Below are positions 17,092 to 25,524 of a stretch of DNA of 64,000 nt, in pieces. This DNA is from Paenibacillus hamazuiensis. GTDB lineage: Bacteria > Bacillota > Bacilli > Paenibacillales > NBRC-103111. The stretch is taken from positions 3,472,001 to 3,536,000 of the forward strand of contig NZ_JALRMO010000001.1 of the NCBI RefSeq assembly GCF_023276405.1, given 5' to 3'. Within the stretch, counting starts at the first letter, position 1; every line of letters begins with the position of its first letter. The notes under the pieces are model-generated. The model saw only the letters and a list, made by a program, of their open reading frames with translations, had not been told where the DNA came from and made no database searches. Made by a program: the position numbers and the translations under genes.

Positions 17092-18018
17092 TTGCTGAGA
17101 AAATCAATCAAGCGCGGCAGCGCCGGTCGCGCGGTCCGCGGAGATATTTGGGATGTGAAGACGCTCAAGCAGTTATGGCTACGGAAGCCTAAGGTTCTGT
17201 ACAACGGCAGGAGCCGTTATCAAAAAATTACGCTGCTCGAAGCGAAAGACGTGCGGCTGTATTTGGATAAGCAGCTGCAGTTCAGCTCGCTCGACGAACG
17301 CTTCTACCATGAGGCGCTCGTTCATCCGGCGATGACGCTGTCATCCGGTCGCGGCAACGTGCTTATTTTGGGTGGAGGCGATGGATTCGCTGTGCGGGAG
17401 GTGCTGAAATACCGCGACGTCCGCTCCGTCGACCTTGTCGAATTGGATCCGAAAATCATTCGTCTCGCCAAAAGCAAGCCGCTGTCCTCCTTGAATAAAC
17501 GTTCCCTGTACGACCGCCGCGTCAAGGTTCATATAAAGGACGCAAGGCGGTTTTTCCCTACGGCCAAATCGTACGATGTAATTATCATCGATTTTCCGGA
17601 TCCGTCCGATAAAGCGATCAGCAAGCTGTACACGAAGGAATTTCTGCAGCGCGCAGCCAAATCGTTGGCAAAGGGAGGCGTCATGGTCATCCAGTCCAAC
17701 TCGACGGAAGATATGCCGCGTGTGTACTGGAGTATTTACCATACGCTAAGAAGCATCGGGATGAACGCCAAAAGCTATTATGTGTATGTGCCTTCCTTCG
17801 GAGACTGGGGATTCCAGATCGCTTCTTTCTCCAAATTGAACCTGTCCGGCAAAAAAGTACACGTCCCCACCGAAACGCTCCCCAAAAAGCTGTCCGCATT
17901 GTTCAAATTGCCCAGCGATGTGACCTCCGAAAAATATGAAGCCAAGCCGAACAGCTTGAAAAATTTGCGCTTGTTCAAATACTACCGCCGGGATCAGAGA
18001 GAAGCGGTCCCTCGCTAA
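17092..18018 (+). CDS. speE: Spermidine synthase-like aminopropyltransferase
   Basis: Transfers an aminopropyl group from decarboxylated S-adenosylmethionine to putrescine or a related amine. After a short N-terminal beta region (YQKITLLEAKDVRLYLD, typical of the family) comes the SAM-binding Rossmann motif ILGGGDGF (about residues 92-99), ELDPKII and the catalytic-aspartate loop IIIDFPDPSD, which replaces the more usual DxxDP. TTG 17092 is preferred because GAGGTG lies 6 bp upstream; the frame is open to 16990 and ATG 17023 is possible but has no clear ribosome site. The neighbours mtnK and speD supply MTA salvage and the decarboxylated SAM donor. Confidence 0.85.
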   Translation: MLRKSIKRGSAGRAVRGDIWDVKTLKQLWLRKPKVLYNGRSRYQKITLLEAKDVRLYLDKQLQFSSLDERFYHEALVHPAMTLSSGRGNVLILGGGDGFAVREVLKYRDVRSVDLVELDPKIIRLAKSKPLSSLNKRSLYDRRVKVHIKDARRFFPTAKSYDVIIIDFPDPSDKAISKLYTKEFLQRAAKSLAKGGVMVIQSNSTEDMPRVYWSIYHTLRSIGMNAKSYYVYVPSFGDWGFQIASFSKLNLSGKKVHVPTETLPKKLSALFKLPSDVTSEKYEAKPNSLKNLRLFKYYRRDQREAVPR

Positions 18019-18040
18019 GACAATGAAGCTTACGTCCGGA

Positions 18041-18069
18041 CAGAGGGCTGCAGCCCTCTTCCCTATTTT
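18041..18069 (+). terminator. Terminator after speE
   Basis: Perfect palindrome AGAGGGCTGCAGCCCTCT (18042-18059) followed by TCCCTATTTTT; the T run is offset by a few bases, so it may be partial. Confidence 0.6.
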
Positions 18070-18186
18070 TCGCCCGGTTCGTCCGCTGCCTGGTTACATT
18101 CATTATTTTCGCCGGCACACACACCAAATCTCTTTCTCTTGATTATGAATAGATGTAAAGCTTTTTTTTCGAGGAGGAGAACCGGC

Positions 18187-19398
18187 GTGCTTGAGTACGT
18201 ACAACTGAATGAATATAAAGCCTTAATGTACGCCAGAAAGCTGAAACATCTGTTTCCTGCCGAGGCGCATCTTTGTTGCACGGAGATCGGGGAAGGCAAT
18301 TTAAATCTCGTCTTCCGCATTGCGGACAAACTGTCGGGACAAAGCATCATCATCAAGCAGGCACTTCCTTACCCGCGGGTCGCCCCGGAGTCGTGGCCTT
18401 TGACGCTGAACCGCTCGCAGATCGAAGGCCAAGCTTTGAAAGTTCAGCATACGCTTTGTCCGGACAGAGTGCCTAAAGTGCATCACAGCGATCCTATTAT
18501 GGCTTTGACGGTAATGGAAGATTTACCCAACCACATGATATTGCGTAAAGAGCTCCTTGCCCGTAAGCGCTATCTTCATTTTGCAAGCCAAATCGGCGCC
18601 TTTCTTGCCGGAACCCTCTTTTTGACATCCGATTTTTCCCTGACCTCCCAGCAAAAAAAGCAGCAAATGGTACAGTTCACGAACCCGGACATGTGTAAAA
18701 TATCGGAGGATCTCATTTTCAGCGATCCGTATTTTGACGCGGAAACGAACCGTTTCAACCCGCTGATCGAGGATACGGTGAAAGAGATTTGGCAGCATGA
18801 TCCGTTACTGCTGGAGGTCGCCAAATTGAAGCATCATTTTCTCACCCATTCTCAGGCGCTGATCCATGGGGATCTTCACACCGACAGCATTATGGTCACG
18901 GAAAAAGATACGAAAGTTATCGACCCGGAATTCAGCTTCTACGGACCTGCCGGATTCGATATCGGTACGTTGTTCGGCAGCCTGCTGCTCAGCTATGTTT
19001 CGCAGGCGGGACATTGCGCGGACCTTCGCGAACGCAACGATTATCAGAAGTATCTGCTTGCGACGGTTGAAGAGATATGGGGGCATTTTACCGAGCAATA
19101 TGAAGATTTATGGGGAAAATGCGTCAATGAACGAACGACCGCCATTCCGGGAACCCTGGATCACGTTCTCCATGAACTTCTTGAGGATGCTTGCGGATTT
19201 GCCGGCTGTATAATGATTAGCAGAGTCATCGGCCTTGTGCGTGCGGCGGACCTGGAAAGCATCAAAGATCCGAACCTTCGGGCGGCATGCGAAAGGATGG
19301 CCTTGAACATCGGTCAGAAGCTCATCCTGGAAAGAAAACAAATCCGAACCGTTGGCGACATAACATCCACTGCGATGCTGGCTGCAGATATGATTTAG
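18187..19398 (+). CDS. mtnK: Methylthioribose kinase
   Basis: Phosphorylates 5-methylthioribose in the methionine salvage pathway, recycling the methylthioadenosine made by spermidine synthesis. Kinase-like (APH/ChoK) fold: GEGNLNLVFRI nucleotide loop, a lysine in IIIKQALPYPRV, the catalytic-loop motif HGDLHTDS (about residue 227, with the usual Gly replaced by Asp) and IDPEFSFYGP. About 403 residues, normal length. GTG 18187 follows GAGGAGGAG; the open frame from 18139 lacks a site. I see no S-box in the upstream spacer, unlike B. subtilis mtnKA, and mtnA is not adjacent. Confidence 0.93.
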   Translation: MLEYVQLNEYKALMYARKLKHLFPAEAHLCCTEIGEGNLNLVFRIADKLSGQSIIIKQALPYPRVAPESWPLTLNRSQIEGQALKVQHTLCPDRVPKVHHSDPIMALTVMEDLPNHMILRKELLARKRYLHFASQIGAFLAGTLFLTSDFSLTSQQKKQQMVQFTNPDMCKISEDLIFSDPYFDAETNRFNPLIEDTVKEIWQHDPLLLEVAKLKHHFLTHSQALIHGDLHTDSIMVTEKDTKVIDPEFSFYGPAGFDIGTLFGSLLLSYVSQAGHCADLRERNDYQKYLLATVEEIWGHFTEQYEDLWGKCVNERTTAIPGTLDHVLHELLEDACGFAGCIMISRVIGLVRAADLESIKDPNLRAACERMALNIGQKLILERKQIRTVGDITSTAMLAADMI

Positions 19399-19443
19399 AG
19401 AGGACAAGCCCCCAGTGTTTGCTGCCTCAACCTCCTTTATGCC

Positions 19444-19490
19444 AAAAATAAACAAGCCTCTCAAATAAACGGATGGCTTGTTTATTTTTT
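19444..19490. terminator. Bidirectional terminator between mtnK and speD
   Basis: Stem AATAAACAAGCC / GGCTTGTTTATT with A-rich and T-rich flanks (19444-19458 with 19475-19490), lying between convergent genes. Confidence 0.9.
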
Positions 19491-19526
19491 TGCCGGCAAA
19501 TTCGTATTTCCTTTCATTGACGGAAA

Positions 19527-19898
19527 TTATTCGACGACTTCGATTTCTCCGATGCCGCGGATTAATTTTTTCGCATACGTTTTCTCCGGCATGAGCTGTT
19601 CCACCAAAAAATCGATCGCTGCTTGCGGGTCTGCTTTTTGTCCGCATGTATAGCAATCTATGGCCGCGAACCGCTTTTCCGGATAAGTATGGATGGAAAG
19701 ATGGCTTTCCGACAATAGTAAAACAATTGTGCAACCGTTCGGATCGAATGATTCGGAACGGACCGACAGCACTTTGGCCATACATTTATCGGCCGCTTCC
19801 GTCATCATGTGCCTCAGCGATTCCGCATCGTTCAAAATGTCGAAATCTACTCCCCAAACGTCAACTGCGATATGCCTTCCATAAGTGGAATACTCCAT
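19527..19898 (-). CDS. speD: S-adenosylmethionine decarboxylase proenzyme, class 1b
   Basis: Pyruvoyl enzyme giving decarboxylated SAM, the aminopropyl donor for SpeE. 123 residues, the short bacterial/archaeal form. The self-cleavage motif LSESHLSIHTYPE places the break between Glu64 and Ser65, with Ser65 becoming the pyruvoyl group; His70 and Cys85 (DCYTCG) occupy the catalytic positions of the Thermotoga enzyme shifted by two. AGAGGGGGC lies upstream of the ATG. It is convergent with mtnK and speE rather than in their operon. Confidence 0.96.
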   Translation of the reverse strand: MEYSTYGRHIAVDVWGVDFDILNDAESLRHMMTEAADKCMAKVLSVRSESFDPNGCTIVLLLSESHLSIHTYPEKRFAAIDCYTCGQKADPQAAIDFLVEQLMPEKTYAKKLIRGIGEIEVVE

Positions 19899-20044
19899 AT
19901 CTGCGCCCGCCCCCTCTGAAGTAGGCTGGATTTGAAAGCTTTCACTCTCTCTTCTATGATACGGAGTTCCTCTCGGAATGCTCTGGTAGATTGACCAAAT
20001 TTAATACAGAACGACCAGAAGTCTATCGGTTTGCCGTCATACGT

Positions 20045-20920
20045 TTATCCCACTTCGGCCATTTCCCTCTCGACACGCTCCTGTGCCGCCGATGCCGGAA
20101 CGGCCGGCGGGCTCTCTTGGGCAGCATGCGTACTCTCACCCGCAAGCCCATACGGAAAACAGAGCGGCACCCCCGTACGCGGATCTGCAATGACATCCGC
20201 TTCGATACCGAATACTTCGCGGAGCATTTCCGGATGAATGACCTCGGCCGGACTGCCCTCGTAAATGACGGCCCCCTTCTTGATCGCCACCAGATGGTGC
20301 GCATATAAGGAAGCGTGGTTCAGGTCGTGCACAACCATGACGATTGTCCGCCCTTCCTCGCGGTTCAGCTTTTCCAACAGCTTGAGCACCTCAAGCTGGT
20401 GCGCCATATCGAGAAACGTCGTCGGTTCGTCCAAAAACAATATGTCCGTTCCTTGCGCGAGAGCCATCGCAATCCAGGCACGCTGCCTCTGTCCGCCGGA
20501 CATGCGCTCGACCGGCCGCCCGGCAAATTCGCCCATGCCGGTCACTTCCAGCGCCCATGCAACCATCCGCTTATCCTCGGGGCTGAAGGAACCGATCCCT
20601 TTCTGATGCGGGAAACGTCCGTAAGATACGAGTTCGCTTACGGTCAGCCCTTCGGGCGATGTCGGGTTTTGCGGAAGGATAGCCAGCTGTTTCGCCACCT
20701 CCTTCGTCTGAAGCCGATGAATCGATTTGCCGTCAAGAAAAACGCCGCCCGACTGCGGCTGCATAATGCGTGCCATCGTTTTTAATATCGTCGATTTTCC
20801 CGATCCGTTAGCCCCGACAAGCGCCGTGATTTTGCCGTCCGGAATGCGCAAATTCAAATCGCCGACGATGGTCGTCTCGCCGTAGCCGATATGAAGACGT
20901 TCCGCAAATAACCGTGTCAT
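20045..20920 (-). CDS. Ferric-siderophore-type ABC transporter ATPase (YusV/FhuC-like), orphan
   Basis: Cytoplasmic ATPase for iron-siderophore import. Walker [10 protein letters not shown] (about 36-44), signature MSGGQRQR, Walker [13 protein letters not shown] and the H-loop VVHDLNHAS are all intact; the N-terminal [13 protein letters not shown] is typical of the FecE/FhuC/YusV group. It has a longer, Ala/Glu-rich tail than usual. ATG follows GGGGAGG by 7 bp. No permease or binding protein is adjacent, so it may be a shared ATPase like YusV, which serves several siderophore permeases. Two Fur boxes upstream indicate iron repression. Confidence 0.92.
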   Translation of the reverse strand: MTRLFAERLHIGYGETTIVGDLNLRIPDGKITALVGANGSGKSTILKTMARIMQPQSGGVFLDGKSIHRLQTKEVAKQLAILPQNPTSPEGLTVSELVSYGRFPHQKGIGSFSPEDKRMVAWALEVTGMGEFAGRPVERMSGGQRQRAWIAMALAQGTDILFLDEPTTFLDMAHQLEVLKLLEKLNREEGRTIVMVVHDLNHASLYAHHLVAIKKGAVIYEGSPAEVIHPEMLREVFGIEADVIADPRTGVPLCFPYGLAGESTHAAQESPPAVPASAAQERVEREMAEVG

Positions 20921-20967
20921 AGGTAAGCCTCCCCGCCGTAATCAAATCCGAATGTATCATTAAATAA

Positions 20968-20982
20968 TGATAATGATTCTCA
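20968..20982 (-). promoter_or_regulatory. Fur box 1
   Basis: TGATAATGATTCTCA, one or two mismatches from the 7-1-7 Fur consensus, between the promoter and the start codon of the siderophore ATPase gene. Confidence 0.8.
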
Positions 20983-20997
20983 ATGACATCCAAGTAA

Positions 20998-21026
20998 ATG
21001 ATAACGATTATCATTGTTTCTGTCAA
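20998..21026 (-). promoter_or_regulatory. Sigma-A promoter of the siderophore ATPase with Fur box 2 across the -10
   Basis: On the minus strand TTGACA (21026-21021), 17 bp, TATCAT (21003-20998). A second, near-perfect Fur box TGATAACGATTATCA (20999-21013) covers the -10 box, so Fur with iron would block RNA polymerase. Confidence 0.87.
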
Positions 21027-21076
21027 TACAGGCCAGGTAATTTTTTCAAAAACGACGGGAACTGTCGAGGTACGGA

Positions 21077-22501
21077 CTAATCGATCATTCCGGACCACGC
21101 TTTTTTCAACAGGTTGATGCCCGTTTCGAGCTCGTTTTCACTTAATCCGCCGAACCCCAAATATACCTTCGGTTTTCCTTCGGAAATCGGACTCATCCGC
21201 ATCTCCCGGAAATCGTAGATGCGGACTCGTTCGGCCGCGGCCGCGTTCACCAGCTCTTCACAGGTTCGCTCCGTACGTACGGTTGCCTGTATGTGCAGAC
21301 CGGCGCTCTGCCCTGTAATTTCGATGCTGTCTGCAAAATGGGCTTGGAGCAATTCGATGATCTTTTGATGTTTTTTGCGGTAAATGCCGCGCATTTTGCG
21401 AATATGGCGGTACCAATGGCCTTGCTCGATAAATGCCTGCATAGCCCACTGGTCTATACGTGACGGATTCAAAAGCAATCGCTGCATTTCTCCCAGCCGT
21501 CCTGCCAGTTCATGAGGCAACACCATGTAGTTCATGCGCAGCGCCGGCGTAAACGCTTTTGAAAACGTTCCGATGTAGATGACCCTTCCCCGATCGTCGA
21601 GACTTTGCAAGGAAGGGATCGGTTTGCCGTAATAGCGAAATTCTCCGTCGTAATCGTCTTCGATGATGTACCCGTTTCGCGAGTTCGCCCAGCCCAGCAG
21701 CATTTCCCGTTCGGCATACGGCATGACGCTGCCGGTAGGAAACTGGTGCGACGGCGTAACATAAACGGCGTTGGCTTCGCAGCTGCGAAGCTGATCGAGC
21801 GAAATGCCTTTATCGTGAACGGGTATCGGAATCACGCGGAAACCTCCCGCTATGAGTTGTTCCCTTACCGTGCGAAATCCGGGCTCTTCGATGGCCACCT
21901 CCCCGATCCCCGCCAAAAGTTTGGCAAGAAGGCCGATGCTGTAGGAAATCCCCGCACCGACAACGATCTGCTCCGGCGAACAAACGACGCCTCTCGCGTT
22001 CCTCAGATATTCTGCCAGAACTGCACGCAGAGCGTATTCTCCCTGCTTGTCGCCATAATCCCGCATTTCCGACGAATGCCGATCCAACGCATCATGGATC
22101 ATTTTCTTCCAGACCCGCACCGGAAATATGCCGCTGTCTACACCGGACGGATTGAAATCGATAAACCATTCCGTCTCTTCGGGAACCCGGGCGGAACTCC
22201 GGAGATTCGCAGATCTGTATTCGGAATCTCCGCTTGAATATAAAGGCCGATTGGTCTCGTACGGCTTAACCGCATAGATGCCGGAGCGCGGCTTGCTGAC
22301 GATGTAGCCTTCGGCCGACAGCATTTGGTAAGCCGTTTCAATAGGCGTTTTGCTTATGTTCAAATGCAGCTGCAGCGACCGGACGGAAGGCAGGCGCATG
22401 CCGTTCGCGATGATGCCGCTGCGGATATGGTCGCGAATTTGCGTATACAGCTGCATGTACAGCGGCTGATCGGTTTGATTCGAAAGCAGTATATCAAACA
22501 T
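21077..22501 (-). CDS. MocR-family regulator (GntR HTH + aminotransferase-like domain)
   Basis: 474 residues: an N-terminal winged helix of GntR type (LYTQIRDHIRSG, then MRLPSVRSLQLHLNISKTPI) joined to a fold-type I PLP aminotransferase-like domain with DDYDGEFRYYG and the PLP lysine in YIGTFSKAFTPALRM. Such proteins sense PLP or an amino compound and often act on their own promoter and a divergent gene. ATG 22501 has GAGGAG about 9 bp upstream. A perfect inverted repeat in the intergenic region to the divergent N-acetyltransferase is the obvious operator. It could be a PdxR-like or a catabolic regulator; the effector cannot be read. Confidence 0.9.
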   Translation of the reverse strand: MFDILLSNQTDQPLYMQLYTQIRDHIRSGIIANGMRLPSVRSLQLHLNISKTPIETAYQMLSAEGYIVSKPRSGIYAVKPYETNRPLYSSGDSEYRSANLRSSARVPEETEWFIDFNPSGVDSGIFPVRVWKKMIHDALDRHSSEMRDYGDKQGEYALRAVLAEYLRNARGVVCSPEQIVVGAGISYSIGLLAKLLAGIGEVAIEEPGFRTVREQLIAGGFRVIPIPVHDKGISLDQLRSCEANAVYVTPSHQFPTGSVMPYAEREMLLGWANSRNGYIIEDDYDGEFRYYGKPIPSLQSLDDRGRVIYIGTFSKAFTPALRMNYMVLPHELAGRLGEMQRLLLNPSRIDQWAMQAFIEQGHWYRHIRKMRGIYRKKHQKIIELLQAHFADSIEITGQSAGLHIQATVRTERTCEELVNAAAAERVRIYDFREMRMSPISEGKPKVYLGFGGLSENELETGINLLKKAWSGMID

Positions 22502-22536
22502 GTTTTGAAGCTCCTCTGTCTTTTAAAATACTTATA

Positions 22537-22562
22537 AACTGACCATTTATTAATGGTCAGTT
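22537..22562. promoter_or_regulatory. 26-bp inverted-repeat operator, probable MocR site
   Basis: AACTGACCATT (22537-22547), TATT, AATGGTCAGTT (22552-22562): perfect 11-bp arms. It lies just downstream of the MocR -10 and over the -35 position of the divergent promoter. Confidence 0.75.
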
Positions 22563-22564
22563 AT

Positions 22565-22593
22565 ATTTTAAAGTGGAATATAATTTCCATCAA
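22565..22593. promoter_or_regulatory. Overlapping divergent promoters of the MocR and N-acetyltransferase genes
   Basis: Minus strand: TTGATG (22593-22588), 17 bp, TAAAAT (22570-22565) for the MocR gene. Plus strand: a perfect TATAAT at 22579-22584 with no good -35, whose -35 region falls inside the 26-bp operator, which suggests an activated promoter for the N-acetyltransferase. Confidence 0.6.
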
Positions 22594-22614
22594 GCTTTGA
22601 TTCCGAAGATTGCA

Positions 22615-22670
22615 GAGCGTGTTCAAAAAGGTACGCCGCTAAACTCCTTCGCTCGCTTTTTGAACACTCT
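22615..22670. repeat. Long hairpin in the leader of the N-acetyltransferase gene
   Basis: Perfect 12-bp arms GTGTTCAAAAAG / CTTTTTGAACAC (22619-22630 with 22656-22667), extending to 16 bp with one mismatch, around a 25-base loop. There is no T run after it, so it is not a typical terminator; a dispersed palindromic repeat is likely. Confidence 0.7.
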
Positions 22671-22706
22671 CTTGTTAGTTTTAAAAAGACAGGAGTGGGA
22701 TCGGTT

Positions 22707-23573
22707 ATGTTTTCGAAAGACGAGATTAAAGCTTATTTAAACCGCCTGGGGGTTAAAGACGTTCAAGAGCCGACCAAAGCATATTTGTTCGAGCTGCACA
22801 AAGCGCATGTGAAGCATTTGCCCTGGCAGACTGTCGACATCTTTGCCGGGAAACCCGCATCTATGGATGTACGGGAATCGGTTCGGCTCATTACAAGCGG
22901 CCGAAGCGGTTACTGCTTTCATTTGAACGGAGCTTTCAGCACGCTGCTTCGCTCGCTCGGGTACCGCGTTCATTGGCATCGTGCCGGCGTTCAGCCGCTC
23001 GGCGAGGAGCCGCGGGTGAATTCGTTTCACCTTGGACTGACCGTCAGCCTGGCGAATGAGCGGTCGGAGGAGGAACGATGGATCATCGACGCAGGGCTCG
23101 GCGATATGCCGTACGAACCGATTCCGCTTAAGCCGGGAGTTTACGAGCAGCATCCGTTTACTTACCAAGTCGTGGAATCTACTGTGGCCGCGGGCGGATG
23201 GCGTCTGGTTCACGATCCGCTCGCCCAGTTCGCCGGAGTCGATTTTGACCCCGGCATCGTGGATGATTTAAGCGTCTTTGAGCCGAAACACGAATTTTAC
23301 AGCAAATCCCCGGACTCGAAATGGATCAACACTTTTCTTTTGCGCCACAGGCACGAGAGCGGCAGCAATGAGCTGAGAGGTTTGATGTGGATCAAGCGCG
23401 ATACTGACGGAATTGTAAAGACGGAGCTTGATACGAAGTCGCGATGGCTGGAGGTGCTTGCCGATGTTTTTGGCGAGCGTTTGGTGAACTACAGCCCGCT
23501 CGAACGCGACGACATTTGGAAGAAGGCGCTGGCACTTCACGAGGAATGGAAGAAGAGCAGGGTCGGTTCGTAA
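22707..23573 (+). CDS. Arylamine N-acetyltransferase
   Basis: Transfers acetyl from acetyl-CoA to arylamines or hydrazines. The Cys-His-Asp triad is readable: Cys70 in RSGYCFHLNG, His108 in NSFHLGL and Asp128 in WIIDAGLGD, spaced as in known NAT enzymes. 288 residues, normal. ATG 22707 is chosen because AGGAG lies 11 bp upstream; GTG 22695 would leave no space after it. Divergent from the MocR gene with a shared operator, so the two are probably one regulatory unit. Confidence 0.9.
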   Translation: MFSKDEIKAYLNRLGVKDVQEPTKAYLFELHKAHVKHLPWQTVDIFAGKPASMDVRESVRLITSGRSGYCFHLNGAFSTLLRSLGYRVHWHRAGVQPLGEEPRVNSFHLGLTVSLANERSEEERWIIDAGLGDMPYEPIPLKPGVYEQHPFTYQVVESTVAAGGWRLVHDPLAQFAGVDFDPGIVDDLSVFEPKHEFYSKSPDSKWINTFLLRHRHESGSNELRGLMWIKRDTDGIVKTELDTKSRWLEVLADVFGERLVNYSPLERDDIWKKALALHEEWKKSRVGS

Positions 23574-24094
23574 GGGCAGGCTAGGGCTTCCTCCCTTGGG
23601 CGCGGCTTCCCCCTAAATCCCCCCACCGGGGGGACCCCAGGCGCCCCAAGCGCCCTGGACCCGCCCGCTGTGCGCGAATGCTCGCTTCTAATTCGCGTCT
23701 GCCCGGCATGGATTTTGGGCTGTTCGCCAAAATCACATTCCGGGCACGCTTTACTATTGGAGCGGTGCCGGGGGAGCGGGTGTGAGCTTCTGCCCCGCGT
23801 ATGCCTGGCATGGTTTTGCCGGTGCAAAACCTATGTCAGACTTGCTTAATGTTCTGCAATTGCCAACCTTTCCTACATTTCCTGTATTTCATTTTTTTTC
23901 AATCCTCCCTCATTTCCCGCCTTCTCACCGCACCAACCTCAGCACTCTCCCACTTCCCCTTCTACCCGCACCTGGCAGAAACAGAAAAATAAATCTTGTC
24001 TAACCTACTCCGCAAAACATGCCGGGATCTGTCTTGTTTACGTGATAAAGTCACTCTTGTAATCCAAAAAAACAGGGAAGAAGAGTGAATAAGC
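23574..24094. repeat. 521-bp gene-free region with nested hairpin repeats
   Basis: No credible gene. The first 280 bp are GC-rich and fold repeatedly: CCCCCC/GGGGGG near 23621-23635; CCAGGCGC / GCGCCCTGG near 23637-23660; a long arm pair with GCCCGG and GATTTTGG facing CCAAAATC and CCGGGC (about 23701-23745); and a similar small hairpin with GGTTTTGC / GCAAAACC near 23811-23832. The repeated ATGG-TTTTG theme suggests copies of one intergenic element. The following 200 bp are pyrimidine-rich and contain nothing I recognise before the promoter at 24034. Confidence 0.55.
24034..24063 (+). promoter_or_regulatory. Possible sigma-A promoter of the SnoaL-like gene
   Basis: TTGTTT (24034-24039), 18 bp, TGTAAT (24058-24063), 32 bp before the start codon. 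Confidence 0.4.
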
Positions 24095-24472
24095 ATGATC
24101 GATATCAACACATTCGCGGAGAAATACGCGGCGGTTTGGAACGAATCTGACGCCGGACGGCGCAGAAAACTCATTTCCGAGCTCTGGGCGGAGGATGCCG
24201 AGCATTATGCCAAAACGCTGGAGGCGCGAGGTTACGCGGAGCTTGAGGCACGAATCATAAGAGCGTACGAAATAAACGTTGTCGAGGGAGGTTATCTCTT
24301 TAAAGCGGCAGGCAGCCCGGACGGCCATCATAACGTCGTCAAGCTCGGCTGGGAAATGGTCCCGAAAGAAGGAGGAAGCGCTGCGGCGGTCGGCACTGTG
24401 TTCGTCATCCTGGGCGATGACGGCCGGATCGTTGCCGACTACCAATTCACCTACACGCTTCCCGTATCATGA
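24095..24472 (+). CDS. SnoaL/NTF2-like small protein
   Basis: 125 residues with the cone-shaped NTF2/SnoaL pattern: N-terminal helices (TFAEKYAAVWNESDAGRRRK), WAEDAEHY, and C-terminal strands ending DGRIVADYQFTYTL. Related proteins are small isomerases, hydrolases or ligand binders; no reaction can be assigned. It is followed 19 bp later by a quinone-reductase-like dehydrogenase, probably in one operon. Confidence 0.8.
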   Translation: MIDINTFAEKYAAVWNESDAGRRRKLISELWAEDAEHYAKTLEARGYAELEARIIRAYEINVVEGGYLFKAAGSPDGHHNVVKLGWEMVPKEGGSAAAVGTVFVILGDDGRIVADYQFTYTLPVS

Positions 24473-24491
24473 TGACCGGGAGGCGGTTTCG

Positions 24492-25505
24492 ATGAAGAGC
24501 TATCATGTGAATTTGGGAGCGGGCCTGGAGGGGCTGCTGCTGCGGGAACACGACATGCCGGTTCCCGGTCCGGGGGAAGTGCTCGTACGGGTAAGGGCAT
24601 GCTCCCTCAATTTCCGGGAAATCATGATCCTGTTTCACGGCAGCTACACGCTTCCCATTCGGCCGGACGTCATTCCGGTGTCGGACGGAGCGGGAGAGAT
24701 CGTGCAGGTCGGCGAAGGCGTCACCAAAGTAAAAGCCGGGGACAGAGTTGCGGGCGTCGTATTTCCCCATTGGCTGGATGGGCCGTTCCGTTGGGAGAAC
24801 TCCGGCCAGCTCGGCGGCTCGCTTCACGGAATGCTGACGGAATACGCGGTATTCAGCGAGGAGGCGGTCGTACGTTTTCCCGACCATCTTTCGTTTGAGG
24901 AAGCCGCAACGCTTCCCTGCGCCGCCGTCACCGCCTGGAATGCGCTAACGGGAGGCAAGCCGCTGGAGGCAGGGCAAGCTGTGCTGACGCTCGGTTCTGG
25001 CGGCGTATCGCTGTTTGCGATCCAGCTTGCCAAATTGTTCGGCGCGCGGGTGATCGCAACCACCTCCAGCATGGAAAAAGCGGAGCGGCTCAAAGCTCTC
25101 GGAGCCGATGACGTGATCGATTACAATGCGGTTCCAAACTGGCATATCACTGTGCGCGAGCTCACCGAAGGCCGCGGCGCCGACTGCGTCGTCGAAGTCG
25201 GCGGCGCCGGCACGCTGGAGAAGTCGATCCGATCCGCCGCGGCCGACGGACAAATCAGCCAAGTCGGCTGGCTTGCCGGCGGCACCTCGTCGGTCCCGAT
25301 CGGCGCCATCGCCGCCAACGTTTATACCCTGCGGCGAATTGCCGTCGGAAGCCGCTCCCAGTTTATCGCGATGAACCGCGCAATCGCCTTAAGCCGGCTG
25401 AAGCCGGTCATCGACCGCGTTTTTCCGTTTGAGGAAGCCTCTGCCGCATTCGCTTATCTCAAAGATCAGCCGCGTTTCGGCAAAGTGGTAATCAAGATAG
25501 GTTGA
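24492..25505 (+). CDS. Zinc-independent medium-chain NAD(P)-dependent alcohol dehydrogenase/quinone reductase
   Basis: 337-residue MDR-superfamily enzyme: GroES-like N-terminal domain (MPVPGPGEVLVRVRACSLN) and a Rossmann domain with TLGSGGVSLFAIQLAKL. The structural zinc cysteines are absent and the catalytic zinc ligands are not conserved, placing it with YogA/quinone-oxidoreductase-like members. ATG 24492 is preceded by GGGAGG at 8 bp; the frame is open upstream (to 24279) only as a shadow inside the SnoaL-like gene. Substrate unknown. Confidence 0.88.
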   Translation: MKSYHVNLGAGLEGLLLREHDMPVPGPGEVLVRVRACSLNFREIMILFHGSYTLPIRPDVIPVSDGAGEIVQVGEGVTKVKAGDRVAGVVFPHWLDGPFRWENSGQLGGSLHGMLTEYAVFSEEAVVRFPDHLSFEEAATLPCAAVTAWNALTGGKPLEAGQAVLTLGSGGVSLFAIQLAKLFGARVIATTSSMEKAERLKALGADDVIDYNAVPNWHITVRELTEGRGADCVVEVGGAGTLEKSIRSAAADGQISQVGWLAGGTSSVPIGAIAANVYTLRRIAVGSRSQFIAMNRAIALSRLKPVIDRVFPFEEASAAFAYLKDQPRFGKVVIKIG

Positions 25506-25524
25506 CGATAAATCTCCCGTACAA

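Noticed and set aside
23581-23811. Short minus-strand frames in the hairpin-rich spacer
   Set aside because: Pro/Arg/Gly-rich, no ribosome site, and encoded by the hairpin repeats.
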